This document shows positions 12,539 through 25,500 of a stretch of DNA of 64,000 bases, one piece after another (position 1 is the first letter of the stretch; every line of letters begins with the position of its first letter). Source of the stretch: Petrolisthes cinctipes (Eukaryota > Arthropoda > Malacostraca > Decapoda > Porcellanidae); the NCBI GenBank assembly GCA_033782935.1, contig JAWQEG010000004.1, forward strand, positions 1,984,001 to 2,048,000, written 5' to 3'. A program made the translations under genes and the position numbers. Below the pieces are notes generated by a model. That model did no database searches. It saw nothing but the letters and a program-made list of their open reading frames with translations, and had not been told where the DNA came from.

Positions 12539-12862
12539 GCTCAAAATCGATATTTTAAGTGCCCAAAAGTCGATATGTGCATGCATCTTCTGTACCCGTT
12601 AATATCTCAAATTCAGGCTCAAAACACCCGAAAATTCGATATTTTGGGGTCCCAGAAGCGATCTGTACATGCCTACTCAGTGCTAGAATATTTTCAAAAT
12701 ATAGGCCCAAAACATGCTAAAAATCGATATTTTAGGTGCCCAAAGTCGATATCTCAAATTCAGGCCAAAAACACCCAAAAATTCGATATTCTGGGGTCCC
12801 AGAAGCGATCTGTACATGCCTACTCCGTGTTAGAGTACTTTCAATATACAGGCCTAAAACAT
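12539..12862 (+). repeat. 6-monomer HOR, truncated copy 4
   Basis: Monomer starts: 12539, 12716S. It matches the first two monomers of the 1030-bp unit (with GATATTCTGGGG in the S monomer), then switches to a D monomer at 12863 with TTTAGGTGCCC and GTGTATGCATTTTC, which is a different lineage. This is the right edge of the amplified block. Confidence 0.9.
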
Positions 12863-13374
12863 ATTGAAAATCGATCTTTTAGGTGCCCAAAAGTCGATAT
12901 GTGTATGCATTTTCTGTACCCGTTTATATCTCAAATTCAGGCTCAAAACACCCGAAAATTAGATATTTTGGGGTCCCAGAAGCGATCTGTACATGCCTAC
13001 TCAGATGCAGGCCCAAAACATGCTAAAAATCGATATTTTAGGTACCCAAATTGAACATGTGCATGCATCTTCTGTACCCGTTTATATCTCAAATTAAGGC
13101 TCAAAACACCTGAAAATTCGGCATTTTTGGGTCCTAGAAGCGATCTGTACATGCCTACTCCTAGTTAGAATGTTTTCAAGATACAGACCCAAAACATGCT
13201 CAAAATCGATATTTTAGGTGCCCAAAAGTCGATATGTGCATGCATCTTCTGTACCCGTTTATATCTCAAATTCAGGCTCAAAACACCCGAAAATTCGATA
13301 TTTTGGGGTCCCAGAAGCGATCTGTACATGCCTACTCAGTGCTAGAATGTTTTCAAAATATAGGCCCAAAACAT
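12863..13374 (+). repeat. Linker D + two full-length monomers
   Basis: Monomer starts: 12863D, 13022, 13198. They correspond in type to 19608D, 19767 and 20120 in the 4575-bp unit, with one full-length monomer fewer. Confidence 0.85.
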
Positions 13375-14386
13375 GCTAAAAATCGATATTTTAGGTGCTC
13401 AAAGTCGATATCTCAAATTCAGGTCCAAAACACACAAAAACTCGATATTTAGGGGTCCCAGAAGCGATCTGTACATGCCTACTCAGTGCTAGAATGTTTT
13501 CAAAATACAGGACCAAAACGTGCTGAAAATCGATATTTTAAGTGTCCAAAGTCGATATGTGCATGCATCTTCTGTACCCGTTTATATCTCAAATTCAGGC
13601 TCAAAACACCCGAAAATTCGATATTTTTGGGTCCCAGAAGCGATCTGTACATCCCTACTCCTAGTTAGAATGTTTTCAAGATACAGACCCAAAACATGCT
13701 CAAAATCGATATTTTAGGTGCCCAAAAGTCGATATGTGCATGCATCTTCTGTACCCGTTTATATCTCAAATTCAGGCTCAAAACACCCAAAAATTCGATA
13801 TTTTGGGGTCCCAGAAGCGATCTGTACATGCCTACTCAGATGCATGCCCAAAACAGGCTGAAAATTGATATTTTAGGTGCCTAAAGTCAACATATGTATG
13901 CATCTTCTGCACTCGTTTATATCTCAAATTCAACCTCAAAACACCCGAAAATTTGATAATTTTGGGTCCTAGAAGCGATCTGTACATATGTCTAGTCAGT
14001 AATAGAATGTTTTCAAAATATAGGCTCAAAACATGCTAAAAATCGATATTTTAAGTGTCTAAAGTCGATATGTGCATGCATCTTCTGTACCCGTTTATAT
14101 CTCAAATTCAGGCTCAAAATACCCGAAAATTCAATATTTTTTGGTCCCAGAAGCGATCTGTACATGCCTACTCCTAGTTAGAGTATTTTCAAAATACAGA
14201 ACCAAAACATGCTGAAAATCGATATTTTAGTTGCCCAAAGTCAATATGTGCATGCATCTTCTGTACCCGTTTATATCTCAAATTCAGGCTCCAAGCACCC
14301 AAAAACTCGATATTTTGGGGTCCCAGAAGCGATCTGTACATGCCTACTCAGTGCTAGAATGTTTTCAAAATATAGGCCCAAAACAT
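13375..14386 (+). repeat. Second 6-monomer HOR (~1.01 kb), copy 1
   Basis: Monomer starts: 13375S, 13522, 13698D, 13857, 14035, 14211. Markers: GTGCTCAAAG and GATATTTAGGGG in the S monomer, GATGCATGCCC and ACAGGCTG around the D boundary, CAGTAATAG in the fourth, and AAAATACCCG with TTTTTTGGTCCC in the fifth. The fourth monomer has an extra AT (ACATATGTCTAG), giving 178 bp. Confidence 0.92.
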
Positions 14387-15396
14387 GCTAAAAATCGATA
14401 TTTTAGGTGCTCAAAGTCGATATCTCAAATTCAGGTCCAAAACACCCAAAAATTCGATATTTAGGGGTCCCAGAAGCGATCTGTACATGCCTACTCAGTG
14501 CTAGAATGTTTTCAAAATACAGGACCAAAACATGCTGAAAATCGATATTTTAAGTGTCCAAAGTCGATATGTGCATGCATCTTCTGTACCCGTTTATATC
14601 TCAAATTCAGGCTCAAAACACCCGAAAATTCGATATTTTTGGGTCCCAGAAGCGATCTGTACATCCCTACTCCTAGTTAGAATGTTTTCAAGATACAGAC
14701 CCAAAACATGCTCAGAATCGATATTTTAGGTGCCCAAAAGTCGATATGTGCATGCATCTTCTGTACCCGTTTATATCTCAAATTCAGGCTCAAAACACCC
14801 AAAAATTCGATATTTTGGGGTCCCAGAAGCGATCTGTACATGCCTACTCAGATGCATGCCCAAAACAGGCTGAAAATTGATATTTTAGGTGCCTAAAGTC
14901 AACATGTGTATGCATCTTCTGCACTCGTTTATATCTCAAATTCAACCTCAAAACACCCGAAAATTTGATAATTTTGGGTCCTAGAAGCGATCTGTACATG
15001 TCTAGTCAGTAATAGAATGTTTTCAAAATATAGGCTCAAAACATGCTAAAAATCGATATTTTAAGTGTCTAAAGTCGATATGTGCATGCATCTTCTGTAC
15101 CCGTTTATATCTCAAATTCAGGCTCAAAATACCCGAAAATTCAATTTTTTTTGGTCATAGAAGCGATCTGTACATGCCTACTCCTAGTTAGAGTATTTTC
15201 AAAATACAGAACCAAAACATGCTGAAAATCGATATTTTAGGTGCCCAAAGTCAATATGTGCATGCATCTTCTGTACCCGTTTATATCTCAAATTCAGGCT
15301 CCAAACACCCAAAAACTCGATATTTTGGGGTCCCAGAAGCGAACTGTACATGCCTACTCAGTGCTAGAATGTTTTCAAAATACAGGCCAAAAACGT
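14387..15396 (+). repeat. Second 6-monomer HOR, copy 2 (1010 bp)
   Basis: Monomer starts: 14387S, 14534, 14710D, 14869, 15045, 15221. Same markers as copy 1 but without the extra AT. Its fifth monomer has TTTTTTTTGGTCATAG. Confidence 0.92.
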
Positions 15397-15749
15397 GCTA
15401 AAAATCGATATTTTAATTGTCCAAAGTCGATATTTGCATTCATCTTCTGTACCCGTTTATATCTCAAATTCAGGCTCAAAACACCCGAAAATTCGGTATT
15501 TTTGGGTCCCAGAAGCGATCTGTACATCCCTACTCCTAGTTAGAATGTTTTGAAGATACAGACCCAAAACATGCTCAAAATCGATATTTTAGGTGCCCAA
15601 AAGTCGATATGTGCATGCATCTTCTGTACCCGTTTATATCTCAAATTCAGGCTCAAAACACCCGAAAATTCGATATTTTGGGGTCCCAGAAGCGAACTGT
15701 ACATGCCTACTCAGTGCTAGAATGTTTTCAAAATATAGGCCCAAAACAT
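15397..15749 (+). repeat. Two-monomer insert between HOR copies
   Basis: Monomer starts: 15397, 15573. They match 17595 and 17771, 22170 and 22346, and 30956 and 31132, meaning the tail of the super-repeat. Markers are AATTGTCCAAAG and GTTTTGAAGATAC. Confidence 0.85.
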
Positions 15750-16584
15750 GCTAAAAATCGATATTTTTGGTGCTCAAAGTCGATATCTCAAATTCAGGTC
15801 CAAAACATCCAAAAATTCGATATTTAGGGGTCCCAGAAGCAATCTGTACATGCCTAATCAGTGCTAGAATGTTTTCAAAATACAGGACCAAAACATGCTG
15901 AAAATCGATATTTTAAGTGTCCAAAGTCGATATGTGCATGCATCTTCTGTACCCGTTTATATCTCAAATTCAGGCTCAAAACACCCGAAAATTCGATATT
16001 TTGGGGTCCCAGAAGCGATCTGTACATGCCTACTCAGATGCATGCCCAAAACAGGCTGAAAATTGATATTTTAGGTGCCTAAAGTCAACATGTGTATGCA
16101 TCTTCTGCACTCGTTTATATCTCAAATTCAACCTCAAAACACCAGAAAATTTGATAATTTTGGGTCCTAGAAGCGATCTGTACATATGTCTAGTCAGTAA
16201 TAGAATGTTTTCAAAATATAGGCTCAAAACATGCTAAAAATCGATATTTTAAGTGTCTAAAGTCGATATGTGCATGCATCTTCTGTACCCGTTTATATCT
16301 CAAATTCAGGCTCAAAATACCCGAAAATTCAATATTTTTTGGTCCCAGAAGCGATCTGTACATGCCTACTCCTAGTTAGAGTATTTTCAAAATACAGAAC
16401 CAAAACATGCTGAAAATCGATATTTTAGGTGCCCAAAGTCAATATGTGCATGCATCTTCTGTACCCGTTTATATCTCAAATTCAGGCTCCAAGCACCCAA
16501 AAACTCGATATTTTGGGGTCCCAGAAGCGATCTGTACATGCCTACTCAGTGCTAGAATGTTTTCAAAATATAGGCCCAAAACAT
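15750..16584 (+). repeat. Second 6-monomer HOR, copy 3, one monomer short
   Basis: Monomer starts: 15750S, 15897D, 16055, 16233, 16409. The D monomer at 15897 begins like the second HOR monomer (AAGTGTCCAAAG) and ends like the third (GATGCATGCCC, ACAGG), so one monomer's worth has been lost at a hybrid. 16055 has the 178-bp form with ACATATGTCTAG. Confidence 0.9.
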
Positions 16585-17594
16585 GCTAAAAATCGATATT
16601 TTAGGTGCTCAAAGTCGATATCTGAAATTCAGGTCCAAAACACCCAAAAATTCGATATTTAGGGGTCCCAGAAGCGATCTGTACATGCCTACTCAGTGCT
16701 AGAATGTTTTCAAAATACAGGGCCAAAACATGCTGAAAATCGATATTTTAAGTGTCCAAAGTCGATATGTGCATGCATCTTCTGTACCCGTTTATATCTC
16801 AAATTCAGGCTCAAAACACCCGAAAATTCGATATTTTGGGGTCCCAGAAGCGATCTGTACATCCCTACTCCTAGTTAGAATGTTTTCAAGATACAGACCC
16901 AAAACATGCTCAAAATCGATATTTTAGGTGCCCAAAAGTCGATATGTGCATGCATCTTCTGTACCCGTTTATATCTCAAATTCAGGCTCAAAACACCCAA
17001 AAATTCGATATTTTGGGGTCCCAGAAGCGATCTGTACATGCCTACTCAGATGCATGCCCAAAACAGGCTGAAAATTGATATTTTAGGTGCCTAAATTCAA
17101 CATGTGTATGCATCTTCTGCACTAGTTTATATCTCAAATTCAACCTCAAAACACCCGAAAATTTGATAATTTTGGGTCCTAGAAGCAATCTGTACATGTC
17201 TAGTCAGTAATAGAATGTTTTCAAAATATAGGCTCAAAACATGCTAAAAATCGATATTTTAAGTGTCTAAAGTCGATATGTGCATGCATCTTCTGTACCC
17301 GTTTAAATCTCAAATTCAGGCTCAAAATACCCGAAAATTCAATATTTTTTGGTCCCAGAAGCGATCTGTACATGCCTACTCCTAGTTAGAGTATTTTCAA
17401 AATACAGAACCAAAACATGCTGAAAATCGATATTTTAGGTGCCCAAAGTCAATATGTGCATGCATCTTCTGTACCCGTTTATATCTCAAATTCAGGCTCC
17501 AAACACCCTAAAACTCGATATTTTGGGGTCCCAGAAGCGATCTGTACATGCCTACTCAGTGCTAGAATGTTTTCAAAATACAGGCCAAAAACGT
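16585..17594 (+). repeat. Second 6-monomer HOR, copy 4 (1010 bp)
   Basis: Monomer starts: 16585S, 16732, 16908D, 17067, 17243, 17419. It lies 2198 bp from copy 2 (14387) with matching order and markers. Confidence 0.92.
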
Positions 17595-17948
17595 GCTAAA
17601 AATCGATATTTTAATTGTCCAAAGTCGATATGTGCATTCATCTTCTGTACCCGTTTATATCTCAAATTCAGGCTCAAAACACCCGAAAATTCGGTATTTT
17701 TGGGTCCCAGAAGCGATCTGTACATCCCTACTCCTAGTTAGAATGTTTTCAAGATACAGACCCAAAACATGCTCAAAATCGATATTTTAGGTGCCCAAAA
17801 GTCGATATGTGCATGCATCTTCTGTACCCGTTTATATCTCAAATTCAGGCTCAAAACATCCGAAAATTCGATATTTTGGGGTCCCAGAAGCGATCTGTAC
17901 ATGCCTACTCAGTGCTAGAATGTTTTCAAAATATAGGCCCCAAAACAT
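17595..17948 (+). repeat. Tail of super-repeat copy 0
   Basis: Monomer starts: 17595, 17771. They are near-identical to 22170-22523 and 30956-31309. 17771 has an extra C (GGCCCCAAAACATG), shared by 22346 and 31132. Confidence 0.88.
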
Positions 17949-20900
17949 GCTAAAAATCGATATTTTAGGTGCCCAAAGTCGATATCTCAAATTCAGGCCA
18001 AAAACACCCAAAAATTCGATATTTTGGGGCCCCAGAAGCGATCTGTACATGCCTACTGCGTGTTAGAGTATTTTCAATATAGAGGCCCAAAACATACTGA
18101 AAATCGATCTTTTAGGTGCCCAAAAGTCGATATGTGCATGCATCTTCTGTACCCGTTTATATCTCAAATTCATGCTCAAAACACCCGAAAATTCGATATT
18201 GTGGGGTCCCAAAAGCGATCTGTACATGCCTACTCAGATGTAGGCCCAAAACATGCTAAAAATAGATATTTTAGGTACCCAAATTGAACACGTGTATGCA
18301 TCTTCTGCACTCGTTTATATCTCAAATTCAACCTCAAAACACCCGAAAATTAGATAATTTTGGGTCCCAGAAACGATCTGTACATGTCTAGTCAGTGCTA
18401 GAATGTTTTCAAAATATAGGCTCAAAACATGCTAAAAATCGATATTTTAAGTGTCCAAAGTCGATATGTGCATGCATCATCTGTACCCGTTTATATCTCA
18501 AATTCAGGCTCAAAACACCCGAAAATTCGGAATTTTTGGGTCCTAGAAGCGATCTCTACATCCCTACTCCTAGTTAGAATGTTTTCAAGATACAGACCCA
18601 AAACATGCTCAAAATCGATATTTTAGGTGCCCAAAAGTCGATATGTGCATGCATCTTCTGTACCCGTTTATATCTCAAATTCAGGCTCAAAACACCCGAA
18701 AATTCGATATTTTGGGGTCCCAGAAGCGATGTGTACATGCCTACTCAGTGCTAGAATATTTTCAAAATATAGGCCCAAAACATGCTAAAAATCGATATTT
18801 TATGTGCCCAAAGTCGATATTTCAAATTCAGACCCAAAACACCCGAAAATTCGATATTTTGGGGTCCCGGAAGCGAACTGTACATGCCTACTCCGTATTA
18901 GAGTATTTTCAAAATACAGGCCCAAAACATACTGAAAATCGATCTTTTAGGTGCCCAAATGTCGATATGTGCATGCATCTTCTGTACCCGTTTATATCTC
19001 AAATTCAGGCTCCAAACACCCAAAAACTCGATATTTTGGGGTCCCAGAAGCGATCTGTACATGCCTACTCAGTGCTAGAATATTTTCAAAATACAGGCCA
19101 AAAACGTGCTGAAAATCGTTATTTTAAGTGTATAAAGTCGATATGTTCATGCATCTTCTGTACCCGTTTATATCTCAAATTCAGGCTCAAAACACCCGAA
19201 AATTTTGTATTTTTGGGTCCCAGAAGCGATCTGTACATCCTTACTCCTAGTTAGAATGTTTTTAAGATACAGACCCAAAACATGCTCAAAATCGATATTT
19301 TAGGTGCCCAAATGTCGATATGTGCATGCATCTTCTGTACCCGTATATATCTCAAATTCAGACTCAAAACACCCGAAAATTCAATATTTTGGGGTCCCAG
19401 AAGCGATCTGTACATGCCTACTCAGTGCTAGAATATTTTCAAAATATAGCCCCAAAACATGCTAAAAATCGATATTTTTGGTGCCCAAAGTCGATATCTC
19501 AAATTCAGGCCAAAAACACCCAAAAATTCGATATTTTGGGGTCCCAGAAGCGATCTGTACATGCCTGCTCCGTGTTAGAGTACTTTCAATATACAGGCCT
19601 AAAACATACTGAAAATCGATCTTTTAGGTGCCCAAAAGTCGATATGTGTATGCATTTTCTGTACCCGTTTATATCTCAAATTCAGGCTCAAAACACCCGA
19701 AAATTCGATATTTTGGGGTCCCAGAAGCGATCTGTACATGCCTACTCAGATGCAGGCCCAAAACATGCTAAAAATCGATATTTTAGGTACCCAAATTAAA
19801 CATGTGCATGCATCTTCTGTACCCGTTTATATCTCAAATTCAGGCTCAAAACACTTTAAAATTCGATATTTTTGGGTCCCAGAAGTGATCTGTACATGCC
19901 TATTCCTAGTTAGAGTATTTTCAAAATACAGGCCCAAAACATGCTGAAAATCGATATTTTAGGTGCCCAAAGTCAATATGTGCATGCATCTTCTGTACCC
20001 GTTTATATCTAAAATTCAGGCTCAAAACACCTGAAAATTCGGCATTTTTTGGGTCCTTGAAGCGATCTGTACATGCCTACTCCTAGTTAGAATGTTTTCA
20101 AGATACAGACCCAAAACATGCTCAAAATCGATATTTTAGGTGCCCAAAAGTCGATATGTGCATGCATCTTCTGTACCCGTTTATATCTCAAATTCAGGCT
20201 CAAAACACCCGGAAATTCGATATTTTGGGGTCCCAGAAGCGATCTGTACAAGCCTACTCAGTGCTAGAATGTTTTCAAAATATAAGCCCAAAACATGCTA
20301 AAAATCGATATTTTAGGTGCTCAAAGTCGATATCTCAAATTCAGGTCCAAAACACCCAAAAACTCGATATTTTTGGGTCCCAGAAGCGATCTGTACATGC
20401 GTACTCAGTGCTAGAATGTTTTAAAAATACAGGACCAAAAAGTGCTGAAAATCGATATTTTCAGTGTCCAAAGTCGATATGTGCATGCATCTTCTGTACC
20501 CGTTTATATCTCAAATTCAGGCTCAAAACACCCGAAAATTCAATATTTTTGGGTCCCAGAAGCGATCTGTACATCCCTACTCCTAGTTAGAATGTTTTCA
20601 AGATACAGACCCAAAACATGCTCAAAATCGATATTTTAGGTGCCCAAAAGTCGATATGTGCATGCATCTTCTGTACCCGTTTATATCTCAAATTCAGGCT
20701 CAAAACACCCGAAAATTCGATATTTTGGGGTCCCAGAAGCGATCTGTACATGCCTACTCAGATGCATGCCCAAAACAGGCTGAAAATTGATATTTTAGGT
20801 GCCTAAAGCCAACATGTGTATGCATCTTCTGCACTCGTTTATATCTCAAATTCAACCTCAAAACACCCGAAAATTTGATAATTTTGGGTCCTAGAAGCGA

Positions 20901-22523
20901 TCTGTACATGTCTAGTCAGTAATAGAATGTTTTCAAAATATAGGCTCAAAACATGCTAAAAATCGATATTTTAAGTGTCTAAAGTCGATATGTGCATGCA
21001 TCTTCTGTACCCGTTTATATCTCAAATTCAGGCTCAAAATACCCGAAAATTCAATATTTTTTGGTCCCAAAAGCGATCTGTACATGCCTACTCCTAGTTA
21101 GAGTATTTTCAAAATACAGGCCCAAAACATGCTGAAAATCGATATTTTAGGTGCCCAAAGTCAATATGTGCATGCATCTTCTGTACCCGTTTATATCTCA
21201 AATTCAGGCTCAAAACACCCGAAAATTCCAGATTTTGGGGTCCCAGAAGCGATCTGTACATGCCTACTCCTAGTTAGAGTATTTTCAAAATACAGGCCCA
21301 AAACATGCTGAAAATCGATATTTTAGGTGCCCAAAGTCAATATGTGCATGCATCTTCTGTACCCGTTTATATCTCAAATTCAGGCTCCAAACACCCAAAA
21401 ACTCAATATTTTGGGGTCCCAGAAGCGATCTGTACATGCCTACTCCGTCTTAGAATACTTTCAATATACAGGCCTAAAACATACTGAAAATCGATCTTTT
21501 AGGTGCCCAAAAGTCGATATGTGTATGCATTTTCTGTACCCGTTTATGTCTCAAATTCAGGCTCAAAACACCCGAAAATTCGATATTTCGGGGTCCCAGA
21601 AGCGATCTGTACATGCCTACTCAGATGCAGGCCCAAAACATGCTAAAAATCGATATTTTAGGTACCCAAATTGAACATGTGTATGCATCTTCTCCACTCG
21701 TTTATATCTCAAATTCAACTTCAAAACACCCGAAAATTCGATAATTTTGGGTCCCAGAAGCGTTCTGTACATGTCTAGTCAGTGCTAGAATGTTTTCAAA
21801 ATATAGGCTCAAAACATGCTAAAAATCGATATATTAAGTGTCCAAAGTCATTATGTGCATGCATCGTCTGTACCCGTTTATATCTCAAATTCAGGCTCAA
21901 AACACGCTAAAATTCGATATTTTTGGGTCCCAGAAGCGATCTGTACATGCCTACTCCTAGTTAGAGTATTTTCAAAATACAGAACCAAAACATGCTGAAA
22001 ATCGATATTTTAGGTGCCCAAAGTCAATATCTGCATGCATCTTCTGTACCCGTTTATATCTCAAATTCAGGCTCCAAACACCCAAAAACTCGATATTTTG
22101 GGGTCCCAGAAGCGATCTGTACATGCCTACTCAGTGCTAGAATGTTTTCAAAATACAGGCCAAAAACGTGCTGAAAATCGATATTTTAATTGTCCGAAGT
22201 CGATATGTGCATTCATCTTCTGTACCCGTTTATATCTCAAATTCAGGCTCAAAACACCCGAAAATTCGGTATTTTTGGGTCCCAGAAGCGATCTGTACAT
22301 CCCTACTCCTAGTTAGAATGTTTTGAAGATACAGACCCAAAACATGCTCAAAATCGATATTTTAGGTGCCCAAAAGTCGATATGTGCATGCATCTTCTGT
22401 ACCCGTTTATATCTCAAATTCAGGCTCAAAACATCCGAAAATTCGATATTTTGGGGTCCCAGAAGCGATCTGTACATGCCTACTCAGTGCTAGAATGTTT
22501 TCAAAATATAGGCCCCAAAACAT
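17949..22523 (+). repeat. Super-repeat copy 1: 27-monomer unit, 4575 bp
   Basis: Monomer starts: 17949S, 18096D, 18255, 18431, 18607, 18784S, 18931, 19108, 19284, 19461S, 19608D, 19767, 19943, 20120, 20297S, 20444, 20620D, 20779, 20955, 21131, 21307, 21483D, 21642, 21818, 21994, 22170, 22346. It contains one copy of the second 6-monomer HOR (20297-21306). The next unit follows directly at 22524 with only scattered single-base differences, such as AAATAGATATTTT against AAATCGATATTTT in the third monomer. Confidence 0.92.
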
Positions 22524-25500
22524 GCTAAAAATCGATATTTTAGGTGCCCAAAGTCGATATCTCAAATTCAGGCCAAAAACACCCAAAAATTCGATATTTT
22601 GGGGCCCCAGAAGCGATCTGTACATGCCTACTGCGTGTTAGAGTATTTTCAATATAGAGGCCCAAAACATACTGAAAATCGATCTTTTAGGTGCCCAAAA
22701 GTCGATATGTGCATGCATCTTCTGTACCCGTTTATATCTCAAATTCATGCTCAAAACACCCGAAAATTCGATATTGTGGGGTCCCAAAAGCGATCTGTAC
22801 ATGCCTACTCAGATGTAGGCCCAAAACATGCTAAAAATCGATATTTTAGGTACCCAAATTGAACACGTGTATGCATCTTCTGCACTCGTTTATATCTCAA
22901 ATTCAACCTCAAAACACCCGAAAATTAGATAATTTTGGGTCCCAGAAACGATCTGTACATGTCTAGTCAGTGCTAGAATGTTTTCAAAATATAGGCTCAA
23001 AACATGCTAAAAATCGATATTTTAAGTGTCCAAAGTCGATATGTGCATGCATCATCTGTACCCGTTTATATCTCAAATTCAGGCTCAAAACACCCGAAAA
23101 TTCGGAATTTTTGGGTCCTAGAAGCGATCTCTACATCCCTACTCCTAGTTAGAATGTTTTCAAGATACAGACCCAAAACATGCTCAAAATCGATATTTTA
23201 GGTGCCCAAAAGTCGATATGTGCATGCATCTTCTGTACCCGTTTATATCTCAAATTCAGGCTCAAAACACCCGAAAATTCGATATTTTGGGGTCCCAGAA
23301 GCGATGTGTACATGCCTACTCAGTGCTAGAATATTTTCAAAATATAGGCCCAAAACATGCTAAAAATCGATATTTTATGTGCCCAAAGTCGATATTTCAA
23401 ATTCATACCCAAAACACCCGAAAATTCGATATTTTGGGGTCCCGGAAGCGAACTGTACATGCCTACTCCGTATTAGAGTATTTTCAAAATACAGGCCCAA
23501 AACATACTGAAAATCGATCTTTTAGGTGCCCAAATGTCGATATGTGCATGCATCTTCTGTACCCGTTTATATCTCAAATTCAGGCTCCAAACACCCAAAA
23601 ACTCGATATTTTGGGGTCCCAGAAGCGATCTGTACATGCCTACTCAGTGCTAGAATATTTTCAAAATACAGGCCAAAAACGTGCTGAAAATCGTTATTTT
23701 AAGTGTATAAAGTCGATATGTTCATGCATCTTCTGTACCCGTTTATATCTCAAATTCAGGCTCAAAACACCCGAAAATTTTGTATTTTTGGGTCCCAGAA
23801 GCGATCTGTACATCCTTACTCCTAGTTAGAATGTTTTTAAGATACAGACCCAAAACATGCTGAAAATCGATATTTTAGGTGCCCAAATGTCGATATGTGC
23901 ATGCATCTTCTGTACCCGTATATATCTCAAATTCAGACTCAAAACACCCGAAAATTCAATATTTTGGGGTCCCAGAAGCGATCTGTACATGCCTACTCAG
24001 TGCTAGAATATTTTCAAAATATAGGCCCAAAACATGCTAAAAATCGATATTTTTGGTGCCCAAAGTCGATATCTCAAATTCAGGCCAAAAACACCCAAAA
24101 ATTCGATATTTTGGGGTCCCAGAAGCGATCTGTACATGCCTGCTCCGTGTTAGAGTACTTTCAATATACAGGCCTAAAACATACTGAAAATCGATCTTTT
24201 AGGTGCCCAAAAGTCGATATGTGTATGCATTTTCTGTACCCGTTTATATCTCAAATTCAGGCTCAAAACACCCGAAAATTCGATATTTTGGGGTCCCAGA
24301 AGCGATCTGTACATGCCTACTCAGATGCAGGCCCAAAACATGCTAAAAATCGATATTTTAGGTACCCAAATTAAACATGTGCATGCATCTTCTGTACCCG
24401 TTTATATCTCAAATTCAGGCTCAAAACACTTTAAAATTCGATATTTTTGGGTCCCAGAAGTGATCTGTACATGCCTATTCCTAGTTAGAGTATTTTCAAA
24501 ATACAGGCCCAAAACATGCTGAAAATCGATATTTTAGGTGCCCAAAGTCAATATGTGCATGCATCTTCTGTACCCGTTTATATCTAAAATTCAGGCTCAA
24601 AACACCTGAAAATTCGGCATTTTTTGGGTCCTTGAAGCGATCTGTACATGCCTACTCCTAGTTAGAATGTTTTCAAGATACAGACCCAAAACATGCTCAA
24701 AATCGATATTTTAGGTGCCCAAAAGTCGATATGTGCATGCATCTTCTGTACCCGTTTATATCTCAAATTCAGGCTCAAAACACCCGGAAATTCGATATTT
24801 TGGGGTCCCAGAAGCGATCTGTACAAGCCTACTCAGTGCTAGAATGTTTTCAAAATATAAGCCCAAAACATGCTAAAAATCGATATTTTAGGTGCTCAAA
24901 GTCGATATCTCAAATTCAGGTCCAAAACACCCAAAAACTCGATATTTTTGGGTCCCAGAAGCGATCTGTACATGCGTACTCAGTGCTAGAATGTTTTAAA
25001 AATACAGGACCAAAAAGTGCTGAAAATCGATATTTTCAGTGTCCAAAGTCGATATGTGCATGCATCTTCTGTACCCGTTTATATCTCAAATTCAGGCTCA
25101 AAACACCCGAAAATTCAATATTTTTGGGTCCCAGAAGCGATCTGTACATCCCTACTCCTAGTTAGAATGTTTTCAAGATACAGACCCAAAACATGCTCAA
25201 AATCGATATTTTAGGTGCCCAAAAGTCGATATGTGCATGCATCTTGTGTACCCGTTTATATCTCAAATTCAGGCTCAAAACACCCGAAAATTCGATATTT
25301 TGGGGTCCCAGAAGCGATCTGTACATGCCTACTCAGATGCATGCCCAAAACAGGCTGAAAATTGATATTTTAGGTGCCTAAAGCCAACATGTGTATGCAT
25401 CTTCTGCACTCGTTTATATCTCAAATTCAACCTCAAAACACCCGAAAATTTGATAATTTTGGGTCCTAGAAGCGATCTGTACATGTCTAGTCAGTAATAG

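Noticed and set aside
20038..20060. Extra T in GCATTTTTTGGG and other one-base length differences as possible regulatory changes
   Set aside because: They are homopolymer length changes of the sort expected from slippage or sequencing and have no context suggesting function.
22407..22625. Minus-strand open frames, repeated at 17832, 22407 and 31193
   Set aside because: They are identical in the three copies because the super-repeat copies are identical. They are the reverse complement of the satellite and carry no recognisable protein feature.
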